Notes: generated from the letters alone by a model not told the origin. DNA of 64,000 nt from Anaerolineae bacterium (GCA_019637555.1 JAHBVK010000018.1:35141-99140); one strand, 5' to 3'. Positions 19,785 through 29,377 are shown, counted from the stretch's first letter. Program-made: numbers and translations.

Positions 19785-20198
19785 CTAGACTAATGCGTCT
19801 ACGACTTTGTCCCATTGGATATCCGCCGTTATGCCGGACTGCATCTGCTCTAGATACTTTAGTGCCTCTGTCAATGTTGCCCAGCCAAAATCGTTGCGCT
19901 GTGCGCGCTGTAATAATCGATGCGTGACACCGACGAACACTTGCGATCCCATTGACCCAAAGGCTGTCGTTGGTCCACAGTTGGGATGCGCGATCAACTT
20001 GCTCAGCTTACTGATCTGCAAGGTGTCTTTGATATAGCCGCGACGCAGATCGGAGAGAAAACAGATCTTGCGATCGGCGTGTTCGATGATTTCCTGTAGT
20101 TCCTGAAGGAATTTTTCACCCTGTAAAGCGGTTGGAAAATCGCACCACACGATCAGATAAAGTTCGGGTTTGAGTTTATGAAATTCGTAGACTGACAT
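19785..20198 (-). CDS. Hypothetical STAS/SpoIIAA-like protein
   Basis: A 137-residue cytoplasmic protein, MSVYEFHKLKPELYLIVWCD at its start. The alternating hydrophobic strands and helices (LYLIVWCDFP, FLQELQEIIEHADRKICFLSDLRRGYIKD, ISKLSKLIAHPNCG) resemble small SpoIIAA/STAS-like or CRAL-type domains found in Chloroflexota, but I do not recognise a named family. An in-frame GTG 24 bases upstream could be the start; the ATG was preferred as more usual although its ribosome site is weak. Confidence 0.62.
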   Translation of the reverse strand: MSVYEFHKLKPELYLIVWCDFPTALQGEKFLQELQEIIEHADRKICFLSDLRRGYIKDTLQISKLSKLIAHPNCGPTTAFGSMGSQVFVGVTHRLLQRAQRNDFGWATLTEALKYLEQMQSGITADIQWDKVVDALV

Positions 20199-20626
20199 TC
20201 GCGGTTCCACTGGCGTAATCACGCCGTCTTATTGGGTGATTTGAATTCAAACTTAGGTATTTGGAAGTAGTGCATAACAATAATAGGGTTCAATGATGCT
20301 GAATCGCTGCACCACAAGGTATTTTTCATGATATTTTCGGATCGTTGTCCCGTGGATCAACACGGTTGTGTATAGGGCACTTGCTTAGCCACAATTGGCG
20401 TGGCTGAACTGACGTGTGATCTGTTAGTCATTGGTTTTGTTGAGGGATAGGAAGGTAAGTCAGTAAGCTTCAGCTAGCGTAAGGATGAATTCGGAGTGGG
20501 GAAGTAGCAAACGGATAATTGCCGGAGGCACGGTGAATAATCGAATCACCAATATCTCCGGCAAATCGAGAATGCAGGAGCGTACGCCAGCACTTCCGCG
20601 GCAGCAGAAGAGACAACTCCCTTGAA
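20199..20626. other. 428-bp intergenic region without a supported gene
   Basis: No coding sequence of credible length or ribosome site is visible. It contains the two-tier stem-loop at 20519-20564, listed separately. The rest (20223-20518) is AT-rich and featureless to me. Confidence 0.6.
20519..20564 (-). terminator. Two-tier stem-loop downstream of the PCYCGC lipoprotein gene
   Basis: TTGCCGGAG (20519-20527) pairs with CTCCGGCAA (20556-20564), and inside it GGTGA (20532-20536) pairs with TCACC (20546-20550). It lies about 60 bases past the stop of the minus-strand lipoprotein gene. No U-tract follows on the minus strand, so it may stabilise the 3' end instead of terminating. Confidence 0.45.
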
Positions 20627-21079
20627 CTAGTTAGCTGGCTGTGCGGTTCCCAGGTTAGGATCATAGGAACTGTACATAGAAACAATATAAGCTCTGATTT
20701 CTTCGGGAGATTTGCCCGCTTCCGTCATTCGTTTGACATCCAGCGCGATGGCTAGGCAGATACCACAGTAGGAACCGTGCTCTTCAAAGTCAATGTTCGC
20801 ATCGGTAGAGGATGGCTTAACGTAACACTCTAAAATGCTTTTGTGACCCCAGCTTGAACAACCGCAGTAGCATGGGATTGTTTTCAGCGCCTCTGGGTGT
20901 GTCAGTGCAAATTCGTAGGCGGTCTGCACTTCTAGCGATGCCTTCTTGACATAGTCTGGCAACTCGGCGATCTTTTTCGCCGCTTGTTGCATGGCGTTTG
21001 GCGCACCGCAGGCGGAGAGCACTAGTGCGCATACTAACAAAAGCCCGATACAGGGTAAGGAATGTCGTCGCGGTCTCAT
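20627..21079 (-). CDS. PCYCGC-motif lipoprotein
   Basis: A 150-residue lipoprotein with signal peptide and lipobox LSAC (Cys24 lipidated) followed by a mature part with the family motif PCYCGCSSWGHKSILECYV and a second cysteine pair in GSYCGICLAIALD. These cysteines suggest metal or redox-cofactor binding at the outer face of the membrane; function of the family is not established. The ATG at 21079 has GGAGAAACG immediately upstream, better than the longer reading that begins with MSFRKLV. It is divergent from rho. Confidence 0.88.
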   Translation of the reverse strand: MRPRRHSLPCIGLLLVCALVLSACGAPNAMQQAAKKIAELPDYVKKASLEVQTAYEFALTHPEALKTIPCYCGCSSWGHKSILECYVKPSSTDANIDFEEHGSYCGICLAIALDVKRMTEAGKSPEEIRAYIVSMYSSYDPNLGTAQPAN

Positions 21080-21429
21080 CGTTTCTCCAACTAGCTTTCG
21101 AAAACTCAACCCTTGTTTTCACAGTAGCACGACAACCCTTGCAATCAGTAGGTCATTTGCCCTGTCCTCGCGTGACAATGTTCCTGATTTATGGCGTAGT
21201 GAATGCAAAAATGTTACAGCATTGCACAAAAGTTAGGCATTGTGTGCATATTGCCTGAAATACAAGTAGACGACAATTGACGATCTTCATATTTCATGCT
21301 ATAGTTCCCTTAGCTCCACTAATTCTCAATGCCTCTTGTTTGTACATTCACAGAATTTCACACATAACGACGTCATCTTTTACCGTTGCTTGCCTACTTT
21401 CCCTCTCATCCGGAGTGACATAAACCCAC
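21080..21429. other. 350-bp intergenic region between the divergent lipoprotein gene and rho
   Basis: Holds the probable rho promoter at 21277-21305 and presumably the lipoprotein promoter. Transcription from 21277-21305 would give a leader of about 115 bases before the rho start, long enough for attenuation such as Rho autoregulation, but no specific structure is evident. Confidence 0.5.
21277..21305 (+). promoter_or_regulatory. Sigma-70-type promoter for rho
   Basis: TTGACG (21277-21282), a 17-bp spacer, and TATAGT (21300-21305). Both boxes match the consensus in five of six positions with ideal spacing. Predicted only. Confidence 0.65.
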
Positions 21430-22716
21430 ATGGATATTGCAGAACTAGAACAACAATCACTTGATAGTTTGCGGACGTTAGCCCGCGATGCTGACATCGC
21501 AGGGTTTAGCCGCTTGAAAAAATCTGATCTGATCGTGCGTTTGCTGCGTGATAAAGCAGAAAAACAGGGACACGAATTGCGCGGCGGTGTCCTCGAAATC
21601 ATTGATGAGGGCATCGGCTTTCTGCGCTCTGAACACTATTTGCCCGGACCGGACGACATTTACGTCAGTCAGACTCAGATTCGTCGCTTCGGGTTGCGTA
21701 CAGGCGATATGGTGATCGGTCAGGTGCGCCCGCCCAAAGATTCTGAGAAATATTACGGCTTACTACGCGTTGAAGCGGTGAATGGACTCGATCCAGAGGT
21801 CGCCAAACAGCGTCCCAACTTCGAGCAGCTTACGCCGATTTTTCCAGAAGTACGCTTCAATCTTGAAACTGCCCCACGAATCCTTTCCACCCGTCTTTTG
21901 AACTTGATCGCACCCATCGGGCGCGGGCAGCGCGGCTTGATCGTCTCGCCACCGAAAGCTGGTAAGACGACGGTGATGAAGGAAATCGCCAACGCCATCA
22001 GTCACAACTATCAGGATGTTCACTTGATGATCGTGCTGATCGGTGAGCGTCCTGAAGAAGTGACCGATATTGATCGTTCGGTGGAAGCGGAAGTGATCAG
22101 CTCTACCTTTGATGATCCCGTGACCAATCACGTGCGCGTTGCGGAAATGGCGCTAGAACGGGCTAAGCGGCTGGTCGAGGTGGGTCGGCATGTGGCGATC
22201 CTACTGGACAGCATTACCCGCCTGACACGCGCCTACAACTTGACGGTTCCGCCGTCAGGGCGCACCCTCACTGGTGGTCTTGACCCTTCAGCGTTGTATC
22301 CACCCAAGCACTTCTTTGGTGCTGCACGTAATGTAGAAGAAGGTGGATCACTGACCATCATCGCCACCTGCCTCGTTGATACGGGCAGCCGCATGGATGA
22401 TGTGATCTACGAGGAATTCAAGGGTACGGGCAACATGGAGTTGCACCTTAACCGCCGCTTGCAGGAGCGCCGTATCTTCCCCACCTTCGACATCGAAAAA
22501 TCCTCAACCCGACGCGAAGAACTGCTGCTCGGTCCTGATGTTTTGCAGCGTGTTTGGACGATGCGCCGCATGATGGGGCAACTGATCGCTGATCCGCCAA
22601 ACGGTGCAGGATTGGGCTTGATAGGTGCTACTGAAGCGGTAATCTCCCGCCTGCGCGAGACGGATACGAACGAGGAATTCCTAGAAACACTCAAGAAAGA
22701 CTCGTTCATGTCGTAG
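21430..22716 (+). CDS. rho: Transcription termination factor Rho
   Basis: Hexameric RNA helicase that ends transcription at Rho-dependent sites. The 428-residue protein has the N-terminal Rho_N helices ([20 protein letters not shown] ... [14 protein letters not shown]), the cold-shock-like RNA-binding domain ([15 protein letters not shown] and [22 protein letters not shown]), and the RecA-type ATPase with Walker [41 protein letters not shown] and the secondary RNA site around [20 protein letters not shown]. Length is typical. It is monocistronic: a good promoter upstream and a strong intrinsic terminator directly downstream. Confidence 0.98.
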   Translation: MDIAELEQQSLDSLRTLARDADIAGFSRLKKSDLIVRLLRDKAEKQGHELRGGVLEIIDEGIGFLRSEHYLPGPDDIYVSQTQIRRFGLRTGDMVIGQVRPPKDSEKYYGLLRVEAVNGLDPEVAKQRPNFEQLTPIFPEVRFNLETAPRILSTRLLNLIAPIGRGQRGLIVSPPKAGKTTVMKEIANAISHNYQDVHLMIVLIGERPEEVTDIDRSVEAEVISSTFDDPVTNHVRVAEMALERAKRLVEVGRHVAILLDSITRLTRAYNLTVPPSGRTLTGGLDPSALYPPKHFFGAARNVEEGGSLTIIATCLVDTGSRMDDVIYEEFKGTGNMELHLNRRLQERRIFPTFDIEKSSTRREELLLGPDVLQRVWTMRRMMGQLIADPPNGAGLGLIGATEAVISRLRETDTNEEFLETLKKDSFMS

Positions 22717-22767
22717 CGAATAACAGAATGCTTCGCTGAATCTCGCATACGGACAAATCTATGATAT

Positions 22768-22810
22768 AAATAGGCAATTGGGCATTCTAACGCTCAATTG
22801 CCTATTTTTT
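22768..22810 (+). terminator. Intrinsic terminator of rho
   Basis: A 13-bp perfect stem, AAATAGGCAATTG (22768-22780) with CAATTGCCTATTT (22795-22807), 14-nt loop, running into a T-tract at 22805-22810. Because the 5' arm starts with AAATAGG the stem partly overlaps the T-run. Confidence 0.88.
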
Positions 22811-22846
22811 CGCGGATTGCAATGCGCCTCTCAGGTGATTTGAATC

Positions 22847-23539
22847 ATGACTGAACTCCCCTTTCATTTGCAGAAGCTGCCACCAGAAGCCCTCACATTG
22901 CTGCGCCACATGCTGCATCATGGCGGAGGCGACGCGCTAACGCTGGAAGAATCGGGGTTATCAACTCGAGGTGTGCTCAAATCTATCCGGCGGCTGATCA
23001 ACGCCGATTATCTTGAACTCAAGGCAGGCAGTTACTCACTGACCAGTGACGGGTTGTTCGCGGCACGGCAGATCGATGAATATGAAAGAGCACGCGCAGG
23101 GCAAATTCCCGATTCTTTGGATGAGGCGCTCAGGGTCAAACGTCGGTTGGTGATTGTGACGCCGCGAAGTTATGTGTCGGAACGCCCCTCCGACCTGTAT
23201 GTTGGCATCAACGCGCCGGATCGCGGGAATACCCGCTTGCCTTATGGCGCGCAGATGGAACTGCGAGTTACTGCCGTTGGTGCGACACTTGCCCCTAACA
23301 GCTTATCTATGGATGTGCCGCCGGACAAAGCCGCCGTGCCCAACCGTCTGCGCGTATTGCCGGAAGCCAAGACTCCTGCCGTCCGCATCCGCGTGGATGT
23401 GTTTCAGGCATTTGAGTACAACGAGATGGAAGCGTTAGGCGGTTTCTACTTCGACATCCCCGTGTACGTCGATGAGAATCGCCGTGATAAGACGCCTCGC
23501 GCCGTAGGTATCGATGTGATGCTCAAAGGAACATCATAG
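22847..23539 (+). CDS. Winged-helix-like hypothetical protein
   Basis: A 230-residue protein I do not recognise. The first 75 residues look like a winged helix (ALTLLRHMLHHGGGDALTLEESGLSTRGVLKSIRRLINADYLELKAGSYSLTSDG has the helix-turn-helix plus wing spacing), which suggests a DNA-binding or adaptor role. The second half is beta-rich and begins RRLVIVTPRSYVSERPSDLYVGINAP, with repeated short strands (MELRVTAVGATL, VRIRVDVFQAFEYNE). It follows rho after a terminator and is transcribed alone. An ATG at 22847 gives MTELPFHLQ. Confidence 0.72.
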   Translation: MTELPFHLQKLPPEALTLLRHMLHHGGGDALTLEESGLSTRGVLKSIRRLINADYLELKAGSYSLTSDGLFAARQIDEYERARAGQIPDSLDEALRVKRRLVIVTPRSYVSERPSDLYVGINAPDRGNTRLPYGAQMELRVTAVGATLAPNSLSMDVPPDKAAVPNRLRVLPEAKTPAVRIRVDVFQAFEYNEMEALGGFYFDIPVYVDENRRDKTPRAVGIDVMLKGTS

Positions 23540-23631
23540 CTCAGCGATTGAGCTAATCGTTTTCTAACCGAAAACAAGCGAAAAACCCTGTACTAGCCCA
23601 GATACCACCCTGCTTATCAGTGCATGTTTCG

Positions 23632-24846
23632 CTAGTCCTCAGGTCGGTAACTCTTGCCCTTTGAACCATCCATTTTGACCATGCGCGGCTGAAACTCTGC
23701 TACGATGTCCACCAGATCGCGCTGCGCGGACATGACTGCTTCGATGTCTTTGTAAGCGCTGGGGACCTCATCAAGTCCGGCGGAGAGCAACTCGACGTTG
23801 TGTGCCTTAAGCTGCTTATTGACCTGAGTCCACTCGAATTTCTTCAAGGCTTCGCCGCGACTCATCTTGCGACCAGCACCATGTGCCGCACTGTTCAGCG
23901 ATGCTTCGTTGCCGCGCCCGCGCACGACGTATCCCGGCGCACTCATACTACCCGGAATCACACCGAGTTCGCCTTCACCTGCCGGAGTCGCGCCTTTACG
24001 ATGGACGATAACGTCTTTGTCATCGTGCGTTTCCACCCAAGCAAAATTGTGGTGGTTCTCCACGTTCCCAAGCACCTCAAAACGCACCGCATTGGTGATC
24101 AGTTCGTGGATGATGGCATGATTGGCGGCGGCGTAACTTCCCGCGAGGTGCATCGCCAGCCAGTACTCCTGCCCTTCCGCACGATCCATATCTAACCACG
24201 CCAGTTGCAGATATTCCTTGGGCAAGGTAGCACGCCACTGCATGGCTAGCTGCGTATAGTGGTTGGCGATTTCCTGACCAAGCCGCCTGCTACCGCTGTG
24301 GCTGAGCAACGCCAGATATTTACCCGGTTCGATCACTCCCCGAGCAGTCTCAAAAGCCTCTCGTACTGTGAGTGCGCCAAATTCCACAAAATGATTACCC
24401 GATCCGCTAGTCCCAAGCTGATTCCACGCCGTGTCCTTGATCTGCCGCAAGAATGGCAGCGCCCGCCACGCCGGATCATCCATCACCGCATGCTGACGGC
24501 GTTCTTGCCAAACATTGCCAGCGCCAAAACGGGTATTATTCTCCAGTGCCTTGCGGAATTTATCGCGCTTTTGTTCCAGAATGATTGGCGAAACGCCGAA
24601 AATGGTCATCCGCATTCGACAGGCAATATCCACACCGACCGCGTATGGGATCACCGCATTATCGGTTGCCAACACACCGCCAATCGGCAAGCCGTAGCCA
24701 ACATGAGCATCAGGCATCAATGCGCCGCGTACCGCCACTGGCAGGCGAACCGCCCGCTGCAGTTGCTGCCTTGCTTCTGGCTCAATTTGATCACCACCCC
24801 AAATTTGGAAGGGTGCGGACTGCTCCAAACTGTAAACTGCACTCAT
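23632..24846 (-). CDS. rtcB: RtcB family RNA ligase
   Basis: GTP- and Mn-dependent ligase that joins 2',3'-cyclic phosphate (or 3'-phosphate) and 5'-OH RNA ends, used in tRNA splicing and RNA repair. The 404-residue protein shows MPDAHVGYGLPIGGV, GVDIACRM, SGSGNHFVE, LSHSGSRRLGQEIA and AHGAGRKMSRGEA, whose His322 is the predicted guanylylation site. It is shorter than the 480-residue archaeal form and matches the compact bacterial subgroup. ATG at 24846; an in-frame GTG two codons earlier is an alternative. No RtcA or archease gene adjoins it. Confidence 0.95.
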   Translation of the reverse strand: MSAVYSLEQSAPFQIWGGDQIEPEARQQLQRAVRLPVAVRGALMPDAHVGYGLPIGGVLATDNAVIPYAVGVDIACRMRMTIFGVSPIILEQKRDKFRKALENNTRFGAGNVWQERRQHAVMDDPAWRALPFLRQIKDTAWNQLGTSGSGNHFVEFGALTVREAFETARGVIEPGKYLALLSHSGSRRLGQEIANHYTQLAMQWRATLPKEYLQLAWLDMDRAEGQEYWLAMHLAGSYAAANHAIIHELITNAVRFEVLGNVENHHNFAWVETHDDKDVIVHRKGATPAGEGELGVIPGSMSAPGYVVRGRGNEASLNSAAHGAGRKMSRGEALKKFEWTQVNKQLKAHNVELLSAGLDEVPSAYKDIEAVMSAQRDLVDIVAEFQPRMVKMDGSKGKSYRPED

Positions 24847-24962
24847 GGACACTCAATTCCATCCGACTCGCTAAACACTTCCACCAAATTCTAATCGCTA
24901 ATCCTAAAACTGTCTATGGCTTTTAGTGGCTCAGAATGGTTTACTTTGTTTCGGTGCGTAAC

Positions 24963-24993
24963 AAAAACGGCTGAGATATTTACTTCTCAGCCG
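24963..24993 (-). terminator. Intrinsic terminator of the small membrane protein gene
   Basis: On the minus strand CGGCTGAGA (complement of 24985-24993) pairs with TCTCAGCCG (complement of 24968-24976) around an 8-nt loop and is followed by TTTTTG (complement of 24962-24967). It ends transcription of 25023-25427 before rtcB. Confidence 0.85.
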
Positions 24994-25022
24994 CTTGATA
25001 CGAACAGGTTTGATTATCGGTT

Positions 25023-25427
25023 CTAAGAGATGATGTTCAAATCAAAGAGGATGAAGAAGCTGATGAAAATCATCGCCGCTACTGCGACCGCTAAATATGA
25101 CCACTTGCGGCTGTAGTTGATGCGCCACAGTGTACGCACACTGGCGACCAAGGAAAGGATCGCAATCACGTTGATCAGCAACGTGATGCCCGTTGCCAGC
25201 CCTCCAGCGATTCCAATCAATGGCAGCACGAAAGGTAGCAGCACGTACTTGATAATGCAGCGCACCGCCGATAGCAGCAGAGAGTACCCGAAGGCACGTT
25301 CCGCCGTTTTGACACTTTGATTGGCATTCACAGCAGCGGCTTGCGGCTTGATGAATAGTATGCGAGCAACGATCGCATCAAGGCGCTCTAGAAACGTTGA
25401 AGTTGACTCGGATTGAACCGTTTGCAT
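25023..25427 (-). CDS. Small integral membrane protein of unknown function
   Basis: A 134-residue protein with a cytoplasmic N-terminal 45 residues and three hydrophobic helices: AVRCIIKYVLLPFVLPLIGIAG-type segment near 54-76, GITLLINVIAILSLVASV near 80-98, and LAVAVAAMIFISFFILFDL near 112-130. Nothing identifies its role. Just upstream, 25448-25466 carries CTTCACA-N5-TGTGAAG, a good operator candidate, so it may be a regulated gene. Confidence 0.72.
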   Translation of the reverse strand: MQTVQSESTSTFLERLDAIVARILFIKPQAAAVNANQSVKTAERAFGYSLLLSAVRCIIKYVLLPFVLPLIGIAGGLATGITLLINVIAILSLVASVRTLWRINYSRKWSYLAVAVAAMIFISFFILFDLNIIS

Positions 25428-25447
25428 ACGACGATCCCGAAAATTAT

Positions 25448-25466
25448 CTTCACACAGATTGTGAAG
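25448..25466. promoter_or_regulatory. Inverted repeat CTTCACA-N5-TGTGAAG
   Basis: A perfect 7-bp inverted repeat with a 5-nt centre (CAGAT), 21-39 bases before the small membrane protein start. Its half-site order is opposite to that of CRP (TGTGA-N6-TCACA), so it is probably for another dimeric regulator, or it overlaps the promoter by chance. Confidence 0.45.
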
Positions 25467-25527
25467 AATTTAGCAGAAAAAGGCGCAGTTGTCAGCATTT
25501 TGCCACGTTGATGCTGCCGCTAATCAG

Positions 25528-26922
25528 TTAATCGCTGGATGAGCTGCTCAAGATCGTCTCAGCTAGCTCGATTTGTGCACGGACGGCGCTAGGTGCAGTA
25601 CCTCCGGGCGCACTGCGTTTTGCAGCAGAGGCAGCATAGTCATAGAGCGCGAATACATCCTGTGAGAACAGCGGACTGATCGTCGTATAATCTTCCAACG
25701 GAAGCTGAGACAGCGGCGTATTCGTATCGATGGAGCGACGTACCAAACGTCCGACGATGCCATGCGCTTCGCGGAAAGGAACACCGCGTGCCACTAGATA
25801 GTCAGCTACATCCGTTGCTAACATCCCCTCATCCAATCCTGCTTCTAGCTTCGCCGGAATCAAGGTCATCGTTGAGACCAATCCGGTCAACGCAGGGAGC
25901 AGTGTTTCCAGCGTATCGGCGGTATCAAACAACGGCTCTTTATCCTCTTGTAGATCTTTATTGTACGTTGAAGGTAGACCTTTAAGAGTATTCAACACGC
26001 CGCTGAGATGTCCAGCGATACGTCCGGCTTTGCCGCGCGCCAATTCGAGTACATCGGGATTTTGCTTCTGCGGCATGATGCTCGATCCGGTGGTGTACCG
26101 TTCATCTAGCTGGATATAACCGAATTGTGGACTGGAGTAAATGATCACGTCTTCGGCAAAGCGGCTGAGGTGTACCATATGCAGTGCCGCCGCATGGATG
26201 AAATCTACGATAAAGTCTCGATCCGAAACAGCATCGAGACTGTTAGCAGTAATGCTTTCAAAGCCCATTGCTTCCGCCAGTGTCTGCCGATCTACGGAAT
26301 AAGGTGTACCCGCTAATGCGCCAGAACCTAACGGGCTAATGGCACACTGCCGATAGACGCCATTCAAGCGCTCGTGATCACGCGTCAACATCCAGAAATA
26401 GCTCATCAGCCAGTGTGCGGCAGTGATCGGTTGGGCAGCACGAAGGTGGGTGTACCCCGGCATCACAGTGTCGACGTAGTGTTTCGCTTGAGCCAGCAGC
26501 GCCCGCTGTAACTCGGTAATGCGCACCTGAACGCGGCGCACCGTCGCTAACAGCCAATGGCGAACGTCCGTAGCAATCTGGTCATTGCGGCTGCGTCCGG
26601 TATGCAGTTTGCCCGCTGGCGCACCGATCAGTTCGGTGAGGCGGCGCTCCACTGCTGTATGCACATCCTCATCACCGGGTTTCAGCAAGAACAAGCCTGC
26701 GTCAAACTCGCGCCAAACCAGTTCCAAACCTTCCGTGATCTTTTTTACCTCATCCTCAGAGAGGACGGCTGCCCGCCCCAAAGCTTGTGCGTAAGCGATA
26801 CTACAGACAATATCGTCCGCGTAGAGGCGCTTGTCAAAGGGATAACTGTCGTTAAGGCGACGCAGAGAAGCAGCAGCCTGCTGCTCATAACGTCCCGACC
26901 AGAGTGTATTGTGTGCGGACAT
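25528..26922 (-). CDS. argH: Argininosuccinate lyase
   Basis: Last step of arginine synthesis: cleaves argininosuccinate to arginine and fumarate. The 464-residue protein shows WSGRYEQQAAASLRRLNDS at the N-terminus, HTGRSRNDQIATDVRHWL, PGYTHLRAAQPI, SPLGSGALAGTPY, SLDAVSDRDFI and the fumarase/aspartase signature GSSIMPQKQNPD with the catalytic serine loop. Length is normal. ATG at 26922 has GGAG about 14 bases upstream; a TTG four codons before is less likely. argG and other arg genes are not in the window, so the pathway is dispersed. Confidence 0.97.
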   Translation of the reverse strand: MSAHNTLWSGRYEQQAAASLRRLNDSYPFDKRLYADDIVCSIAYAQALGRAAVLSEDEVKKITEGLELVWREFDAGLFLLKPGDEDVHTAVERRLTELIGAPAGKLHTGRSRNDQIATDVRHWLLATVRRVQVRITELQRALLAQAKHYVDTVMPGYTHLRAAQPITAAHWLMSYFWMLTRDHERLNGVYRQCAISPLGSGALAGTPYSVDRQTLAEAMGFESITANSLDAVSDRDFIVDFIHAAALHMVHLSRFAEDVIIYSSPQFGYIQLDERYTTGSSIMPQKQNPDVLELARGKAGRIAGHLSGVLNTLKGLPSTYNKDLQEDKEPLFDTADTLETLLPALTGLVSTMTLIPAKLEAGLDEGMLATDVADYLVARGVPFREAHGIVGRLVRRSIDTNTPLSQLPLEDYTTISPLFSQDVFALYDYAASAAKRSAPGGTAPSAVRAQIELAETILSSSSSD

Positions 26923-27194
26923 GCCTGTGATCAACTCCGTTGTTTGTGCGTTGATTGTGCAGTGTAGAATCTGTTTTTGTCGGCGCGATGCTAGTAGATG
27001 AGAGAATTGCCAACGACGGTGAGGATACTGATCGCATTCGCCATGAAATCGCCAATCCTATCCCAAACGGCGAAAGGATGGAATGTTTTTCATATCTCCC
27101 TAGTAATGATAACGCCGGAAGTCAATTATGAAGGTATGAGGCGCGACCAATTTTCACAATTTCTCGGAAACACAGATCACTAAATGCTCTGTCC

Positions 27195-27860
27195 TTACCG
27201 GGGCAGCTTGACACCCAGATACTTGCGCTGCCACTTGGCGATTGAACTCATACCATGCACCCAAAATGGACTCAGACTGATCACTGGTTGCGCAGTTTTG
27301 AGCACCTCAAGGAAACTGTGGCGATCACTAAACGACTGCATTTTTAGCGTGGCACGTCCCAGTTCATAAGGAATATGCGCATCTGACCCTACAGTGCCGA
27401 TTTTTCCATGCTCATCCGCGAACTGCTGTGCCGAGACGTTATCTGATGCGTAAAGACAACGTGAGTTAAATACTTCCAACGCATCAACATGCTCCACGAT
27501 CTTAAGCAGCGCTGATTTCTCCCAAGCACCTTTCCGCAGCCGATCAAAAGGGTGCGAAACGCTGATCACTGCACCTTGATCGCGAAGCCGCTTGATCGTT
27601 TCGGCTGGTGTGAGCATTGCAGGAATAGTTTCTTGCATGAAGAAGCACAGCAACTCACCCTCGGTAGTCATGATTTCCTCACCGACGATGATCAGATCGG
27701 GAGCCATCTGCTGCAACTTGAGAGCACCAGCAGCCGTGTTGTGATCAGTGATGGCGATGCGATCAATGCCTTTGCGTCGGCAAGTGTCGATCAGGCTTTG
27801 CAGCGAGGTGAGACAATCGCGGGAATATTCGGTATGGCTGTGCAATTCAACAGTGATCAT
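27195..27860 (-). CDS. PHP-domain phosphoesterase family protein
   Basis: A 221-residue PHP-fold metal-dependent protein. Metal-binding motifs are visible: HSHTEYS near residue 7, ITDHNTAAG, GEE (bridging Glu), VSHPFDRLR and GSDAHIPYELG. PHP proteins hydrolyse phosphate esters, with histidinol phosphate, nucleoside phosphates or phosphorylated cofactors as known substrates; which applies here is unknown. Its ATG overlaps the stop of the molybdopterin oxidoreductase gene (ATGA), implying co-translation with it. The 270 bases downstream, to argH, hold no gene. Confidence 0.87.
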   Translation of the reverse strand: MITVELHSHTEYSRDCLTSLQSLIDTCRRKGIDRIAITDHNTAAGALKLQQMAPDLIIVGEEIMTTEGELLCFFMQETIPAMLTPAETIKRLRDQGAVISVSHPFDRLRKGAWEKSALLKIVEHVDALEVFNSRCLYASDNVSAQQFADEHGKIGTVGSDAHIPYELGRATLKMQSFSDRHSFLEVLKTAQPVISLSPFWVHGMSSIAKWQRKYLGVKLPR

Positions 27861-29377
27861 GTTGTCACTTTCGTCTGATGCAAACCACTGGCACCATCCG
27901 GCTTTTGTGGCTGCACGGTCTCGATCTGTGGCTGTCCCTGACCATCAACGGCACGCACTGTCACAGTTGCCTCGCCCGAAACAGCAGCATCGGTGCGCCA
28001 CTGTACCCAAGTAATGTCTGATAACGCTGGCGCATGTAAGATTGCCTCTTGCCAGTCGCCATCATTGACCTGTACCTCTACACGACTGATGGCTCGTGTG
28101 CCTGCGAAGGCGATACCCGCTATCTGCAAGCTGGTGTGGGCTTCATTCCAGTTAACAACATCAATCCGGCTCATAGTTTTGACCAGTGGTGTAGTCGTAA
28201 ACCCTTGCTGCTCCCAAATTGCTGGTGCGTGAACTGACACAATCTCGATACGATCTAGCCATTTGAGACTCTTGAAGCCATACATGCCGATCATCTCGAC
28301 ACGGGCGGGAGCACCGTGTGCTTCAGGTAAGCCTTCCCCGTTCATAGCATAAGTAATCATGCCATGTTCTAAGCCGTATTCAAGGTTGATATTTTCGGAG
28401 TAGCCATCACGTCCGTAGAACACAATCTCGGTGGCGGCGGGCAGCACCCCTGCTTTTTCCAACAGCAACTTCAGCGGCACACCAGACATCAACGCAGTGC
28501 TAATCAGGTTGCCACCCACTGGATTGCTGATGCACTGGCGCGTAAGGTAGAAATCTGAGCGCGGCAGTTCGAGTAGCTCGGCAAAGGTTATCAATAACGG
28601 CGACTCGACAAGCCCATCAATCTGCAGACGCCAATCCGCTGGGATGTTGGGGATGGGCGTAGGCGACTTACGCATCTTGTAGAAATCCGCGACGGACGTT
28701 ACTTCTGGCGAAAGTCCGGGGATGTCAAAACCAGTTTGACGCGGCGATGGTGGAACGAAGGTAAAAAACTTGCGTAATACTCTGGCGCTCGATTCGGAAA
28801 GGATGGTAGGAACAGCATAGATCGCGGTAAGCGCAATACCGCCAAGTGAGTACAGCCCGATGCGCTCCAGAAACTGCCGTCGTGCAAGGTTGACTCGCCC
28901 ATGGTATAGATCGTTGCGCAGCAACCAATCCAACGCGAAACCTGTGAGCAAGAGTGGCATTGAGGCAGTTTGTGTGACGTTTGGAAACACAGTGCGCACG
29001 AGTAGCGGAGCAGCAGCGCAGGCAAGGATAATCGCGGCTGGACGTGAGTACTTGTAGATCCAGCGATAGAGCACGCCGACAATCATGCCAAGCCCAGCCA
29101 CAAACATGATGCCGCCGAGTACCGCGGACGGCAAAGAAAAAGCGCCGAGCGCACTCTGTAACGTCAGCGCAATGTTCGGGTTGGAGTTTTCGATGATGTA
29201 ATCGGCAACTTGCTCAGGCGCAAATTCGATCCCGAAGATCAACCGCAGTGGCAATAGCCCTGCCAGTACCAACATCACCGCCGCTGCGCCACCGATAGCT
29301 GCCCCCAGCCACAGCCCCCAACGGATCGAACGGAATGACAATGTATTAGTGCGCTTTGGCGACTTCCAGCCAGTCAA
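27857..29377 (-). CDS. Membrane-anchored molybdopterin-dependent (sulfite-oxidase-type) oxidoreductase
   Basis: A 506-residue protein with about four to five membrane helices in the first 190 residues (WLGAAIGGAAAVMLVLAGLLPL, SLPSAVLGGIMFVAGLGMIVGVLY, AAIILACAAAPLLVRTVF and a further one) followed by a sulfite-oxidase/YedY-type molybdopterin domain. Mo ligation is expected at Cys282 in TRQCISNPVGGNLIS; GRDGYSENINLEYGLEHGMI and YGFKSLKWLDRIEI are family blocks, and the last 90 residues look like the Mo-co oxidoreductase dimerisation domain. The TTG at 29377 overlaps the preceding gene by 32 bases and is preceded by AAGGAAG. The substrate is unknown; the domain probably lies outside the cell membrane. 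Confidence 0.87.
   Translation of the reverse strand: MTGWKSPKRTNTLSFRSIRWGLWLGAAIGGAAAVMLVLAGLLPLRLIFGIEFAPEQVADYIIENSNPNIALTLQSALGAFSLPSAVLGGIMFVAGLGMIVGVLYRWIYKYSRPAAIILACAAAPLLVRTVFPNVTQTASMPLLLTGFALDWLLRNDLYHGRVNLARRQFLERIGLYSLGGIALTAIYAVPTILSESSARVLRKFFTFVPPSPRQTGFDIPGLSPEVTSVADFYKMRKSPTPIPNIPADWRLQIDGLVESPLLITFAELLELPRSDFYLTRQCISNPVGGNLISTALMSGVPLKLLLEKAGVLPAATEIVFYGRDGYSENINLEYGLEHGMITYAMNGEGLPEAHGAPARVEMIGMYGFKSLKWLDRIEIVSVHAPAIWEQQGFTTTPLVKTMSRIDVVNWNEAHTSLQIAGIAFAGTRAISRVEVQVNDGDWQEAILHAPALSDITWVQWRTDAAVSGEATVTVRAVDGQGQPQIETVQPQKPDGASGLHQTKVTT

Noticed and set aside
25448..25466. Reading CTTCACA-N5-TGTGAAG as a CRP site
   Set aside because: Half-sites are in the opposite order to TGTGA-N6-TCACA, so it is listed only as an unassigned inverted repeat.
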